From positions 1-37,941 of the forward strand of contig CAYGSN010000017.1 of the NCBI GenBank assembly GCA_964352675.1: a DNA stretch of 37,941 bases, in the 5' to 3' direction. Source of the DNA: CAYGSN01 sp964352675 (GTDB taxonomy: Bacteria > Pseudomonadota > Alphaproteobacteria > Micavibrionales > Micavibrionaceae). A program made the position numbers and the translations under genes. The notes below the pieces were generated by a model. That model was given only the letters and a program-made list of their open reading frames with translations. It did no database searches and was not told where the DNA came from. Shown one piece after another: positions 13,331 to 22,303 of the stretch (positions within the stretch are counted from its first letter, which is position 1; each line of letters opens with the position of its first letter).

Positions 13331-15007
13331 ATGAGCAATTTTACCCCTCCCGTATCCGATATGATGTTCCTGCTGGCCCGCGTTTTGGGGTTTTCCCATG
13401 CTGAGATGGATGAGGAGACCTCAACGGCTGTTCTGGAAGAGGCGGCAAAGCTGGCGCGCGATGTGCTCGCGCCGCTCAATTGGGAAGGCGATCAGCATGG
13501 CGCGACGCTGAAAGACGGCGTGGTCACGACCGCGCCGGGCTTTAAGGAGGCGTATGCGCAATATCGCGATGGTGGCTGGAACGCCGTGCCGTTTAGCCCC
13601 GATTTTGGCGGGCAGGGTTTGCCGTACGCGCTGGCCTTCCCGATACAGGAAATGTGGCAGGCGGCAAATATGAGCTTCGGGCTGTGCCCGTTGCTTAATC
13701 AGGGCGCGGTGGAGGCGATCCTGAGCCATGGCTCGGACGAGCTAAAAAATACCTATCTTGAAAAACTGATATCCGGGGAGTGGACCGGCACCATGAATTT
13801 GACCGAGCCGCAGGCGGGTTCTGATCTTGGGCTTTTGCGGGCGAAAGCGGAGCCCGATGGGAGCGGCGCTTATAAAGTTTCGGGCCAGAAAATCTACATC
13901 ACCTATGGCGAGCATGATCTGGCGGAGAATATTATTCATCTGGTGCTCGCCCGCCTGCCCGATGCGCCGGAGGATGTGAAGGGGATTTCCCTGTTCATCG
14001 TGCCGAAGTTTTTGGAAGACGGGACGAGGAACAAGGTGCAATGCATTGGTCTAGAACATAAATTGGGCATTCACGCCTCGCCGACTTGCACGATGGAGTT
14101 TGACGGGGCGACCGGGTATCTGATCGGCGAAGCGCATATGGGGCTGAAATACATGTTCACCATGATGAATAATGCGCGCCTGTCTGTGGGGCTACAGGGC
14201 GTGGCGGTGGCGGAGCGCTCTTACCAGCACGCACGGGCTTTTGCAGCCGAACGGGTGCAGGGTAAGAGTTTTGCAAGTGGTGAGCGGGTGAGCATTGATC
14301 AGCACGCTGATGTGCAGCGGATGTTGCTCACTATGAAGTCGCAGATTGAGGCGGGGCGCGCATTAACCTATGAGGCCGCGCTGGCTATGGATGCAGCGCA
14401 TGAGGGAGACGCGCAGGCACAAGCGAAGGTGGAGCTGTTGACGCCCATTGTCAAAGCCTGGTGTACGGATATGGCATGCGAAGTGACGTCCATTGGCGTA
14501 CAGGTGCATGGCGGGATGGGCTTTATCGAGGAAACCGGCGCAGCGCAATATATGCGTGATGCGCGTATCCTGCCGATCTATGAAGGCACGAACGGCATAC
14601 AGGCCGCCGATCTGGCCTTCCGCAAAATCCTGCGCGATGGCGGCGCAGCGGCCAAGGGCTATGTTGAGCAGATGCAATCTTCCGTTCCAGCCGCCTATGC
14701 AGAATGCTTTACCACCCCACTATTAATTTTGCATAATGCAATAGAGGGGGTGGTTGGGCTCGGTGGGGATGGCAAAAGTGCGGATGGGTTAGACAGAGTT
14801 GCGGCAGCTTCTGCACCCTTGCTGAAAGGTTTTGGGTTTATTGCTGGTGGTGCATTGCTCGCCCGCGCGGCGGAGGCTGCGCAATCGCATGAGGATCAGG
14901 CTTTTGCCAAAGATAAAATCCGCACGGCGGAATTTTATCTGCACAACATTCTGCCGCTGGCCGAGGGGCATCTGAAGGCCGCCATCTCCGGTAGCGAATA
15001 TGTTTAA
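13331..15007 (+). CDS. Acyl-CoA dehydrogenase, DmdC-like large class
   Basis: FAD enzyme that desaturates acyl-CoA. The 558-residue product belongs to the approximately 600-residue class that includes 3-methylmercaptopropionyl-CoA dehydrogenase. It has an N-terminal extension (FLLARVLGFSHAEMDEETST), the substrate loop WTGTMNLTEPQAGSDLGLLR, SGQKIYITYGEHDL, HGGMGFIEETGAAQYMRDA, the catalytic region ILPIYEGTNGIQAADLAFRK, and a C-terminal helical domain. Exact substrate cannot be read from sequence. AGAGG lies 7-10 bases before the ATG. It is alone on + between two - strand genes, and converges on the next gene with an 18-base gap. Confidence 0.92.
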   Translation: MSNFTPPVSDMMFLLARVLGFSHAEMDEETSTAVLEEAAKLARDVLAPLNWEGDQHGATLKDGVVTTAPGFKEAYAQYRDGGWNAVPFSPDFGGQGLPYALAFPIQEMWQAANMSFGLCPLLNQGAVEAILSHGSDELKNTYLEKLISGEWTGTMNLTEPQAGSDLGLLRAKAEPDGSGAYKVSGQKIYITYGEHDLAENIIHLVLARLPDAPEDVKGISLFIVPKFLEDGTRNKVQCIGLEHKLGIHASPTCTMEFDGATGYLIGEAHMGLKYMFTMMNNARLSVGLQGVAVAERSYQHARAFAAERVQGKSFASGERVSIDQHADVQRMLLTMKSQIEAGRALTYEAALAMDAAHEGDAQAQAKVELLTPIVKAWCTDMACEVTSIGVQVHGGMGFIEETGAAQYMRDARILPIYEGTNGIQAADLAFRKILRDGGAAAKGYVEQMQSSVPAAYAECFTTPLLILHNAIEGVVGLGGDGKSADGLDRVAAASAPLLKGFGFIAGGALLARAAEAAQSHEDQAFAKDKIRTAEFYLHNILPLAEGHLKAAISGSEYV

Positions 15008-15025
15008 AGCCGAAACGTTGCATTT

Positions 15026-15583
15026 TTATCGGTTGGGACGCCGCGTGGAATATAATTCCCGCGCCAAAGCCGGATTGGCGCAGGCGGTCATGGCCTGGGT
15101 TTGCAGAGCCTGGAATGTTTTGGAATTCGGACTCACGCGGAAGCTTTCATAAAGATTGGCGTAGGTATTGGCGTAACACTCGCAAAATCCAAGTGCATCC
15201 CCGCCCTGAACCGGCAGGAGCGGTCCCATATTAAGGCAATCATTAAAACTTTTCCCGGCGGCATATGTCGCATCGGCACATTCCTTGCCGATATTGACCA
15301 GAATGGCGCTTTTGGGTTTGTTTGGGCCGGATTTGATCCGTTCATCCAGATATTTGACTGTCAGGCATTCGCAATCATAATAATTTTTGAATCTCGTTGA
15401 CGTTCCGCATTCCGCGAAAAAAGCATCAGCCTCTTCCAGATATTCATCGGGAATGGCGCTATAGTCGATCTGGCTGTCCTGTTGTTGGTGGGGCGCAGCG
15501 CCGCCGTCCTGCTCTTGTGCAGGGGCCTGAACAGGATTGAAAACAATAAAAGTCAAAAGCGCTATTGCTATCAGAAATTTCAT
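15026..15583 (-). CDS. Secreted cysteine-rich hypothetical protein
   Basis: Unrecognised 185-residue protein with a clear Sec signal peptide (hydrophobic IAIALLTFIVFNPVQAPAQ, cleavage after about residue 22), so it is probably periplasmic. A Gln/Asp-rich linker leads to a domain with eight cysteines, including two similar C-E-C motifs (YYDCECLTVKYLDE and GFCECYANTYANLYES), suggesting four disulfides and an internal two-fold repeat. GGAAGA lies directly before the ATG. It ends 18 bases from the convergent dehydrogenase gene and lies downstream of the HTH/coiled-coil gene by 54 bases. Confidence 0.8.
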   Translation of the reverse strand: MKFLIAIALLTFIVFNPVQAPAQEQDGGAAPHQQQDSQIDYSAIPDEYLEEADAFFAECGTSTRFKNYYDCECLTVKYLDERIKSGPNKPKSAILVNIGKECADATYAAGKSFNDCLNMGPLLPVQGGDALGFCECYANTYANLYESFRVSPNSKTFQALQTQAMTACANPALARELYSTRRPNR

Positions 15584-15637
15584 TCTTCCAGTGTAGCACT
15601 TTTGTAAGGCGAGGGTAAAAATTATCCGCTGATACTC

Positions 15638-16219
15638 TTACGATGCGCGGCTTTTTATGTTCTTCCAGAAGCCCTTGAAGTTAAAACTCTCATCATCTTC
15701 ACCATCGATGCCGGAGTTTTCATTTTGTGCCTGCAGACGTTGCATGCGCTCTTCCAGGCGCTGTTTTTCACGTCCATCACGCTCTTCGCGGCGGGCGCGG
15801 GCGCGCTCTTCGCGCTCCTTGATCTGGGCGCGCAGCTCTTCGGCCTGTTTCTGGGAATACTGGCTGGTGATTAAAACCTGTGAAGCTTGTTTTTGCCATT
15901 CGTCGCGCTGGCTTTTGAGGTCGTCAATCTGGTCGTTCGCTGCCTGAAGCTGGTCTTCCAGCATCTTGATGCGCATTTTCAGGCGCTCCGTCTCCAGCAT
16001 GGATGAGGCTTTTTCCAGCTCCTGTTCCACTGTGTTTGATGCGGCTTGCGCTTCTGTGGGCTGCAGGCCGAAGGCGCGATCCAGCTCGGATACGTCGATA
16101 ACGCGGCGACCGTTCGGATCTTTTTCAAAAGAAATTTTTCCGTTTTTCATCGCGCGCTGGATGGTGGATTTGGACCTGCCTGTGAGCTCGGCCGCTCTTT
16201 GTGCGCCTACTTTCGCCAT
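15638..16219 (-). CDS. HTH DNA-binding protein with a long coiled coil
   Basis: The N-terminal 50 residues form a MerR/excisionase-like helix-turn-helix (GAQRAAELTGRSKSTIQRAM, then DPNGRRVIDVSELDRAFG with a wing). Residues about 62-160 are a near-continuous coiled coil rich in Glu, Arg and Gln (LKMRIKMLEDQLQAANDQID, later EREERARARREERDGREKQR). A short C-terminal peptide, ESFNFKGFWKNIKSRAS, could be an anchor or partner-binding tail. The design resembles KfrA-like nucleoid or partition proteins, but homology is not shown. ACGAGG lies 8 bases ahead of the ATG. Function is unknown beyond likely DNA binding and self-association. Confidence 0.8.
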   Translation of the reverse strand: MAKVGAQRAAELTGRSKSTIQRAMKNGKISFEKDPNGRRVIDVSELDRAFGLQPTEAQAASNTVEQELEKASSMLETERLKMRIKMLEDQLQAANDQIDDLKSQRDEWQKQASQVLITSQYSQKQAEELRAQIKEREERARARREERDGREKQRLEERMQRLQAQNENSGIDGEDDESFNFKGFWKNIKSRAS

Positions 16220-16326
16220 GGTTATACCTCGTTCAAATTTTTAAGATTGTCTGAACGCATATCACGAGTCAGGACCGATATCAAGAATCTATTCCATAAG
16301 GCGCAAGAGTTATGTTGATAAGCGTT

Positions 16327-17109
16327 TTAGGCGGCTTCTTTTTCCAAGCGCATATTCAGCAAATGCGTCAAACGCTGCCATTGTGCGCCGGAAAACAGAT
16401 GTGCATACAGGAATGGAAGCCAACCTTTTTTGCGCCATTCTAGAAATGTTTTGTCATCCATTTCCGCGAGTTTTTTCTCATCAATAATTTTAAAGCCTGA
16501 GAAATTGATGCGGCGGTTGCCGGCCACATTGATCTGTGCCTCGCGGTCAACCAGCAAGTCACTTTCGGCCAGCGCCTTGCTGAACTCAATCGTCTGCTGA
16601 GCGGCGGCGTGATAGGATTTGCAGAATTCCAGCGCGTTTTTCGCCAAGTCGCTCGGTTCGCCCTTATCATCGAAGAAACGCTGTTCGGCATTGTCCTCAA
16701 CGATCCCGTCATTCGCATCCACGCATAAAGTGAGCTGCTCTTTATCCGGAAGCTCAGAGAAAATGAACGGGTAGCGGCGGATATAGGCTGGAATATATGT
16801 GGCGGTTTCCCATGAATTGTCATCGCGCAGGAACAGATTCTCACCATCGCGCAGTCCCAAAATCGCAACTGGGGTGGCATTGCCGTCCGGAGAAAAAGCA
16901 ATCGGGTAAAAGTGACAGATTTGCGGCATTTCAATCAGGTTCACAGGAACGGCATTCACACCCTTCGTAAAGCCAAATCCAAAATTTTTTTTCAGGCCCA
17001 GATTTGCATGCGCCTTGGCATCCAGCGGGGTGGGGTTGGAGTAAAACAGCGGCATATTCCCGCTTTCGTTTGCGGGTTTTGCCTTTGTATTTGCTTTTTT
17101 CTCAGCCAT
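16327..17109 (-). CDS. SapC family protein
   Basis: A 260-residue protein of the SapC family, named after the Campylobacter S-layer locus and common in alphaproteobacteria, with unproven function. Characteristic stretches are MPLFYSNPTPLDAKAH, FAFGVNAVPVNLIEMPQICH-like (here GFTKGVNAVPVNLIEMPQIC), YPIAFSPDGNATPVAILGLR, and AYIRRYPFIFSEL. The N-terminal 15 residues are Lys/Ala-rich, and there is no signal peptide. AAGGA lies 7 bases before the ATG. It is divergent from ugd across a 226-base gap (17110-17335) in which I find no strong promoter; a 107-base gap separates it from the next - strand gene. Confidence 0.88.
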   Translation of the reverse strand: MAEKKANTKAKPANESGNMPLFYSNPTPLDAKAHANLGLKKNFGFGFTKGVNAVPVNLIEMPQICHFYPIAFSPDGNATPVAILGLRDGENLFLRDDNSWETATYIPAYIRRYPFIFSELPDKEQLTLCVDANDGIVEDNAEQRFFDDKGEPSDLAKNALEFCKSYHAAAQQTIEFSKALAESDLLVDREAQINVAGNRRINFSGFKIIDEKKLAEMDDKTFLEWRKKGWLPFLYAHLFSGAQWQRLTHLLNMRLEKEAA

Positions 17110-17335
17110 AAATCAGTCCTTAACTTGTTTGTATGATCGGATAAATTTGAAATCTTACAGGGAATAGGTAAGCAAACTCTGGGGTAAAGTGCAATCTTAA
17201 AAGACAGGAATGCGAGAAAACCCGCATAATTACAGAATACCCCACATTTTCTTAAGAACTTCTTTAAACAGCCAAAAGAATGGTTTAGGCTCAAAAACGG
17301 ATTACGCTTTTAATGTTTTTACAAGGATATTTGCC

Positions 17336-18682
17336 ATGCGCATTGGAATGGTTGGAACGGGATATGTCGGGCTGGTGTCCGGCACATGTTTTGCAGAATT
17401 CGGTATTGATGTTGTTTGTGTTGATAAAGACGCCTCTAAAATCGAACGCCTGAAGAAAGGCGAAATTCCGATCTACGAGCCGGGGCTGGATGATCTGGTG
17501 GAAAAACAGATCAAAGCCGGGCGGCTGTCCTTTACCACGGATTTAAAAGAAGCGGTGAAGGGCGCTGATGCGTTGTTTATCGCGGTGGGGACACCGGCGC
17601 GCGAGGATGACGGTCACGCCGACATGTCCTATGTGTACGCGGCCGCCCGTGAAATTGCCGAGGCGATGGAGGGATATACCGTCATCGTCACCAAGTCCAC
17701 CGTGCCCGTCGGCACGGCGCGGGAGGTTGAGCGCATCGTGCGGGAGGTTCGCCCCGATGCCGAGTTTGATGTGTGCTCGAACCCCGAGTTTCTGCGTGAG
17801 GGCGCCGCGATCAACGACTTTATGCGCCCTGACCGCGTTGTGATCGGGACTGAAAGCGCGCGCGCGGTGGAGATTATGAAGGCGCTGTACCGTCCGCTTT
17901 ATCTTAACGAAACGCCGATGGTGGTCACCACGCCGGAAACATCGGAAATCATCAAATATGCCGGCAATGCGTTTCTGGCGACCAAGATCACCTTTATCAA
18001 TGAAATCGCCAATCTGTGCGAGCAGACCGGCGCAAATGTGCAGGAGGTCGCGCGCGGCATCGGGCTTGATGGCCGGATTGGCTCGAAATTCCTGCATGCC
18101 GGGCCGGGTTATGGCGGGTCCTGTTTCCCGAAAGATACCCTGGCTCTGACCCAGACCGGCCAGAAACACGGCGCGCCGCAAAACATTGTGGAAACAGTGG
18201 TTTGGGTGAATGCTGAGCGCCAGCGCTCTATGGCCGATCGAGTGATCGAGGCGTGCGGCGGTGATATTTCCGGCATGAAAATCGGTGTTTTGGGCGTGTC
18301 GTTCAAGCCCAATACCGATGATGTGCGTGAATCGCCCTCTTTGGTTATTATTCCGCTGCTGCAGGAAGAGGGTGCAAAGATTACGGCCTATGATCCGGCG
18401 GCGATGGCGGAGGCTGCGCACCATCTCGAAGATGTGGAATGGTGCAAGGATGCCTATGAAGCGGTGGAGGATGCCGATGCGCTGGTGATCGTTACCGAAT
18501 GGAACGAATTTCGCGGTCTGAACCTGGATCGTATCGGCGAGCTCATGAAAACCAAACGTGTTATTGACCTGCGTAATATTTACAAAGCCCCGCAAATGCA
18601 CGATAAAGGGTTTCACTATGTATCCATCGGTCGGCCGGAAGTTCGTCCGGAAGGACTGGCCAGCCTTAAAAAAGTATCGTAG
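17336..18682 (+). CDS. ugd: UDP-glucose 6-dehydrogenase
   Basis: Oxidises UDP-glucose twice with NAD to UDP-glucuronate, a building block for capsule, exopolysaccharide and LPS. The Rossmann motif GTGYVGLVSG is at residues 6-15, then the central helix, the catalytic Cys at about 263 in GPGYGGSCFPKD, and the C-terminal UDP-binding domain with GVSFKPNTDDVRESPSL. The frame is open 42 codons upstream, but ATG 17336 has AAGGAT 8 bases ahead and puts MRIGMVGTGYVG at the N-terminus, giving the normal 448 residues. It is followed after 31 bases by cysD. Confidence 0.96.
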   Translation: MRIGMVGTGYVGLVSGTCFAEFGIDVVCVDKDASKIERLKKGEIPIYEPGLDDLVEKQIKAGRLSFTTDLKEAVKGADALFIAVGTPAREDDGHADMSYVYAAAREIAEAMEGYTVIVTKSTVPVGTAREVERIVREVRPDAEFDVCSNPEFLREGAAINDFMRPDRVVIGTESARAVEIMKALYRPLYLNETPMVVTTPETSEIIKYAGNAFLATKITFINEIANLCEQTGANVQEVARGIGLDGRIGSKFLHAGPGYGGSCFPKDTLALTQTGQKHGAPQNIVETVVWVNAERQRSMADRVIEACGGDISGMKIGVLGVSFKPNTDDVRESPSLVIIPLLQEEGAKITAYDPAAMAEAAHHLEDVEWCKDAYEAVEDADALVIVTEWNEFRGLNLDRIGELMKTKRVIDLRNIYKAPQMHDKGFHYVSIGRPEVRPEGLASLKKVS

Positions 18683-18713
18683 AACTTTCCTAACCAAAGG
18701 GCCTTTTGTATTT

Positions 18714-19529
18714 ATGCATAAATATCTCGACGAACTCGAAGCACAAACCGTTTACATCATTCGCGAGGCGTATAACCGCCTGCACCCGCTCGGCATGATG
18801 TGGTCGATCGGCAAGGATTCCACAGCACTGCTCTGGATGGTGCGCAAAGCCTTCTTTGGCCGCGTGCCGTTTCCGGTGGCGTTGCTGGATACGGAGCAGG
18901 AGATGGACGAGGTCTATGCGTTTCGTGATCGGCTGATCAAGGAATGGGATCTGGAGTGTATTAACTGGATGTGTCCGCCGGAAGAAGATATGGACCAGAC
19001 CCTGCCGCCCAACACGCGCGCGGCAATGCGCAAGACCGAAGGGCTGAAGGGCCTGATGGCGGCGCATAAATTCAAGGGCATTATCGGCGGCATCAGGCGT
19101 GATGAACAGGGCTTGCGCGCCAAGGAGCGCGTCTTCTCCCCGCGCAGCGAAGACGGCTCGTGGGATTTCAAGGATCAGCCGCCGGAATTCTGGGATCAAT
19201 ATAAAACCGAATTCCCCGAAGGCTGCCACCTGCGCGTCCACCCGATCCTCCAATGGACGGAGCTGGATATCTGGCGCTATCACCAGCGCGAGGGGATTCC
19301 GTTTTGTGATCTGTATCTGGCGCGCAAGGATGAAAAAACCGGCAAGATGATGCGCTACCGCTCGCTGGGGGAGAAAAATATCACCTTCCCGGTTGAGAGC
19401 AGCGCCGCTTCACTGGAAGAAATTATCAAAGAGCTGGAAACCACCACCACCTCCGAACGTGCCGGAAGGACGATGGATAAGGAAACCGAAGACAGCTTTG
19501 AGAAGCTCCGCGCACGGGGGTATATGTAG
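18714..19529 (+). CDS. cysD: Sulfate adenylyltransferase subunit 2
   Basis: The catalytic ATP-PPi-lyase subunit that makes adenylyl sulfate (APS) from sulfate. The PP-loop is at residues 31-36 (SIGKDSTALLWM), followed by FPVALLDTEQEMDEVYAFRD, GGIRRDEQGLRAKERVFSPR and HPILQWTELDIWRYHQREGI. The C-terminal family signature with ERAGRTMD is present. At 271 residues from ATG 18714 it is slightly short of the usual 300 but starts at the family's normal MHKYLDELEAQ. It is followed by cysNC after one base, so the two are translationally coupled. Confidence 0.95.
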   Translation: MHKYLDELEAQTVYIIREAYNRLHPLGMMWSIGKDSTALLWMVRKAFFGRVPFPVALLDTEQEMDEVYAFRDRLIKEWDLECINWMCPPEEDMDQTLPPNTRAAMRKTEGLKGLMAAHKFKGIIGGIRRDEQGLRAKERVFSPRSEDGSWDFKDQPPEFWDQYKTEFPEGCHLRVHPILQWTELDIWRYHQREGIPFCDLYLARKDEKTGKMMRYRSLGEKNITFPVESSAASLEEIIKELETTTTSERAGRTMDKETEDSFEKLRARGYM

Positions 19530-19530
19530 G

Positions 19531-21471
19531 ATGACCAAAAACAAAAAAGATATACAGACATCCAGCCAGAATCTGCGCGTTGTCATCGTCGGCCATGTCG
19601 ATCACGGTAAATCCACACTGATCGGCCGCCTGCTCTATGACACCAATTCCCTGCCCGAGGGGAAATTTGAGGAGCTGCAGGAGATTTGCAAGCGCCGCGG
19701 CACGGACGCGCTGGAATGGTCCTTTGTGCTTGATGCGTTTCAGGCCGAGCGCGATCAGGCCGTCACCATCGATACAACGCAAATATGGTTCTCTACGGCG
19801 GCGCGGAATTACGTGATTATAGATGCGCCGGGCCACCGGGAGTTCCTGAAGAACATGGTCAGTGGCGCGGCGCTGGCCGATGCCGCCGTGCTGGTGGTCG
19901 ATGCCACCGAAGGGGTGCGCGAACAAACCCGCCGCCATGCCTATCTCCTGTCTCTGCTGGGCCTGCGCCAGGTGGCTGTGGTCGTAAACAAAATGGATAT
20001 GGCCGGTTACGACAACGAAAATTTGGAGAAAGTGGCCAAGGAGGTTGTATTCTATCTGAAATCCATCGGCCTGTCCGCTACCCATATCGTGCCGATCTCC
20101 GCGCGCAATGGCGACATGATTGCGGATCGCGGCGGGGAGATGCCCTGGTATCGCGGCAAGACTCTGACCGAGGTTCTGGATTCTTTTGAAATCTCCAGCC
20201 CGCCTATCGCCCGGCCTCTGCGTTTCCCGGTGCAGGATGTCTACCGGTATGAAGAGCGCCGCATCATTATCGGCCGCGTGGAAACCGGGATTCTGCGCAA
20301 GGGTGATAAGATCCTGTTCTCCCCCACCAATGAAACCGCCACGGTTGAAACGATCGAGGTCTGGCCCGCTGATCAGGACAAGGTGGAGGCACATGCCGGA
20401 GAAGTTGTCGGCGTTACGCTGGACGAGCGCATATTTGTTGAACGCGGCCATATCGGCAGCCATGAGCAAAACCCGCCTATGCTTTCGAACGTTTTTCGTG
20501 CCAATATTTTCTGGCTGGCTCAAAATCCGTTGAAGGTCGGCAATACCTATAAAGTCCGCTATGGCACGCATGAGGTCAATGTGAATGTTCAATCCATCGA
20601 TACAGTGATTGACACCAACGATCTGGGGCATAATGAAAAAGCTGCCGCGCTGCCGCGCAATGCCGTGGGTGAGGTTACTTTGCGTGCGCGTGATCCTTTG
20701 CCGATTGATCCCTATACCGATAATTTCAAAATGGGCCGTGTGGTCCTCTATGACGGCCATGACATTGGCGGCGGTGGGACGATCAATATGGAGGGGTATC
20801 CCGACCAGCGCAAAGTCGTCAAGCCGAAATCCGACAATATCTACCATGTCGATCACTTGATGAGTCATGCTTCCCGCGCGCAGAATAAGGGGCATCAGGG
20901 CGGGGTGTTTTGGTTCACCGGCCTGTCCGGGGCCGGGAAATCCACCACGGCGATGGCGGTGGAAAAGGCGTTGTTTGACAAGGGGTATCACACCTATGTG
21001 CTGGACGGGGATAATGTGCGCCACGGTCTGAATGCCGATCTGGGGTTCTCGCCGGAAGACCGGGCGGAAAATATTCGGCGTGTTGGCCATGTGGCCGGGC
21101 TGATGGCTGATGCCGGGCTGATTGTGATTACGGCCTTCATCTCGCCCTATCAGGATGACCGGGATCGTGCCCGTACAGCTGCGCCCGACGCGTTCCACGA
21201 AATCTATGTGAAGGCGGATCTGGAAACCTGTGAAAAGCGTGATCCGAAGGGGCTGTATAAAAAAGCAAGGGCTGGAGAAATTAGCGATTTCACCGGGATA
21301 GACTCGCCCTATGAGCATCCCGTGAATCCAGAGCTTGTGGTGGATACTGAAATCAATGATGTTGAAACCTGTGTGCAACAGGTTCTGGATTATATTGAAG
21401 CTCAGGTTGCCATCTTCGGTTCGGTCAGCAACGATCCAGGCAAGAAGGAAAAAGCCATTGTCATCTCCTGA
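19531..21471 (+). CDS. cysNC: Bifunctional sulfate adenylyltransferase GTPase / APS kinase
   Basis: A CysN-CysC fusion of 646 residues. The N-terminal translation-factor-like GTPase (GHVDHGKST at 21-29, DAPGHREFLKNM, NKMD) drives APS formation with CysD, followed by two beta-barrel domains. APS kinase starts near residue 455 with P-loop GLSGAGKST at about 464, then VLDGDNVRHGLNADLGFSPE, ENIRRVGHVAGLMADAGLIV and a FISPYQDDRDRAR site, making PAPS. The ATG at 19531 directly follows the cysD stop; upstream frame is not conserved. The C-terminus overlaps the likely start of cysQ by 14 bases. Confidence 0.96.
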   Translation: MTKNKKDIQTSSQNLRVVIVGHVDHGKSTLIGRLLYDTNSLPEGKFEELQEICKRRGTDALEWSFVLDAFQAERDQAVTIDTTQIWFSTAARNYVIIDAPGHREFLKNMVSGAALADAAVLVVDATEGVREQTRRHAYLLSLLGLRQVAVVVNKMDMAGYDNENLEKVAKEVVFYLKSIGLSATHIVPISARNGDMIADRGGEMPWYRGKTLTEVLDSFEISSPPIARPLRFPVQDVYRYEERRIIIGRVETGILRKGDKILFSPTNETATVETIEVWPADQDKVEAHAGEVVGVTLDERIFVERGHIGSHEQNPPMLSNVFRANIFWLAQNPLKVGNTYKVRYGTHEVNVNVQSIDTVIDTNDLGHNEKAAALPRNAVGEVTLRARDPLPIDPYTDNFKMGRVVLYDGHDIGGGGTINMEGYPDQRKVVKPKSDNIYHVDHLMSHASRAQNKGHQGGVFWFTGLSGAGKSTTAMAVEKALFDKGYHTYVLDGDNVRHGLNADLGFSPEDRAENIRRVGHVAGLMADAGLIVITAFISPYQDDRDRARTAAPDAFHEIYVKADLETCEKRDPKGLYKKARAGEISDFTGIDSPYEHPVNPELVVDTEINDVETCVQQVLDYIEAQVAIFGSVSNDPGKKEKAIVIS

Positions 21472-22300
21472 AAAGCTTCTGCAAAATCCGGCGGCTTTGT
21501 GTAACATGGTCAAGCGCATCGCCATTGAGGCGGGCGCAATCACTATGCAGTATTTTGAAAATCAGGACACCTCCCAAATCGAAGATAAGGAGGATGGCTC
21601 TCCGGTCAGTCTGGCCGACCGCGAAGCGGAAATGTATATCCAGATGAGCCTGCAAAATATATTGCCTGATATTCTTATTATCGGGGAGGAGGCGGCCTCA
21701 CTTGGAAAGGCGCCGGAGCTGGAGGGCGCTGAATATTTCTGGTTGGTTGATCCGCTGGACGGGACCAAAGAATTCATCAGCGGCGAAGGCGATTTTACCG
21801 TCAATATTGCCCTGATCCGGAATAATGATCCGGTTCTCGGCGTTGTCTTTGCGCCGTATCACGGCCGGCTCTATGCCGGGCACGGGCCGGGCACGGCTGT
21901 GCGCTGGAACGAGGACACGAACAAGGAAAAGCCTATATCCGTCCGCCGTCCGCCAGAGGAAGGCTTGACAGTTGTCGCCAGCGCCCGCCACGGGGATGAA
22001 GCGCGTATGCAGGAGTTCCTTGATGGGTTTAAAATCAACAAGCTGATCAAGCACGGCAGCTCCCTTAAAATTTGCGCAGTGGCTGAAGGGCGGGCCGATA
22101 TATATCCACGCCTTGGCCCCACATGCGAATGGGATACGGCTGCCGGGGATGCAGTGTTGCGTTCGGCCGGCGGGTTCATGACCGATACGGATGGAAAGCC
22201 CCTGCGCTATGGTGGTTTTAATCCAAAATTTTTTAATCCTGAATTTATCGCCAGTTCTTTTGAATGGCAGGGTGAAGCAGACAGTTCGGATGCTGCTTAA
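21458..22300 (+). CDS. cysQ: 3'(2'),5'-bisphosphate nucleotidase CysQ
   Basis: Hydrolyses PAP to AMP, removing the by-product of PAPS use. It has the inositol-monophosphatase fold with metal ligands in IIGEEAAS and WLVDPLDGTKEF, plus CEWDTAAGDAVLRSAGG near the C-terminus. I place the start at TTG 21458 because AAGGA lies 8 bases ahead and the following LLQNPAALCNMVKRIAIEAG fits the family's N-terminal helix; ATG 21508 has no Shine-Dalgarno and would cut that helix. The start overlaps cysNC by 14 bases. The gene ends 4 bases before the convergent S24 regulator. Confidence 0.9.
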   Translation: MSSPEKLLQNPAALCNMVKRIAIEAGAITMQYFENQDTSQIEDKEDGSPVSLADREAEMYIQMSLQNILPDILIIGEEAASLGKAPELEGAEYFWLVDPLDGTKEFISGEGDFTVNIALIRNNDPVLGVVFAPYHGRLYAGHGPGTAVRWNEDTNKEKPISVRRPPEEGLTVVASARHGDEARMQEFLDGFKINKLIKHGSSLKICAVAEGRADIYPRLGPTCEWDTAAGDAVLRSAGGFMTDTDGKPLRYGGFNPKFFNPEFIASSFEWQGEADSSDAA

Positions 22301-22303
22301 AAC

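Noticed and set aside
17543..18697. A 384-codon open frame on the - strand opposite ugd.
   Set aside because: It mirrors the codon pattern of ugd and shows no domain; ugd has every family motif.
19426..21543. A 705-codon open frame on the - strand opposite cysNC.
   Set aside because: It is an antisense shadow of a well-supported gene, with His/Asn/Gln-rich composition, no recognisable domain and no plausible start.
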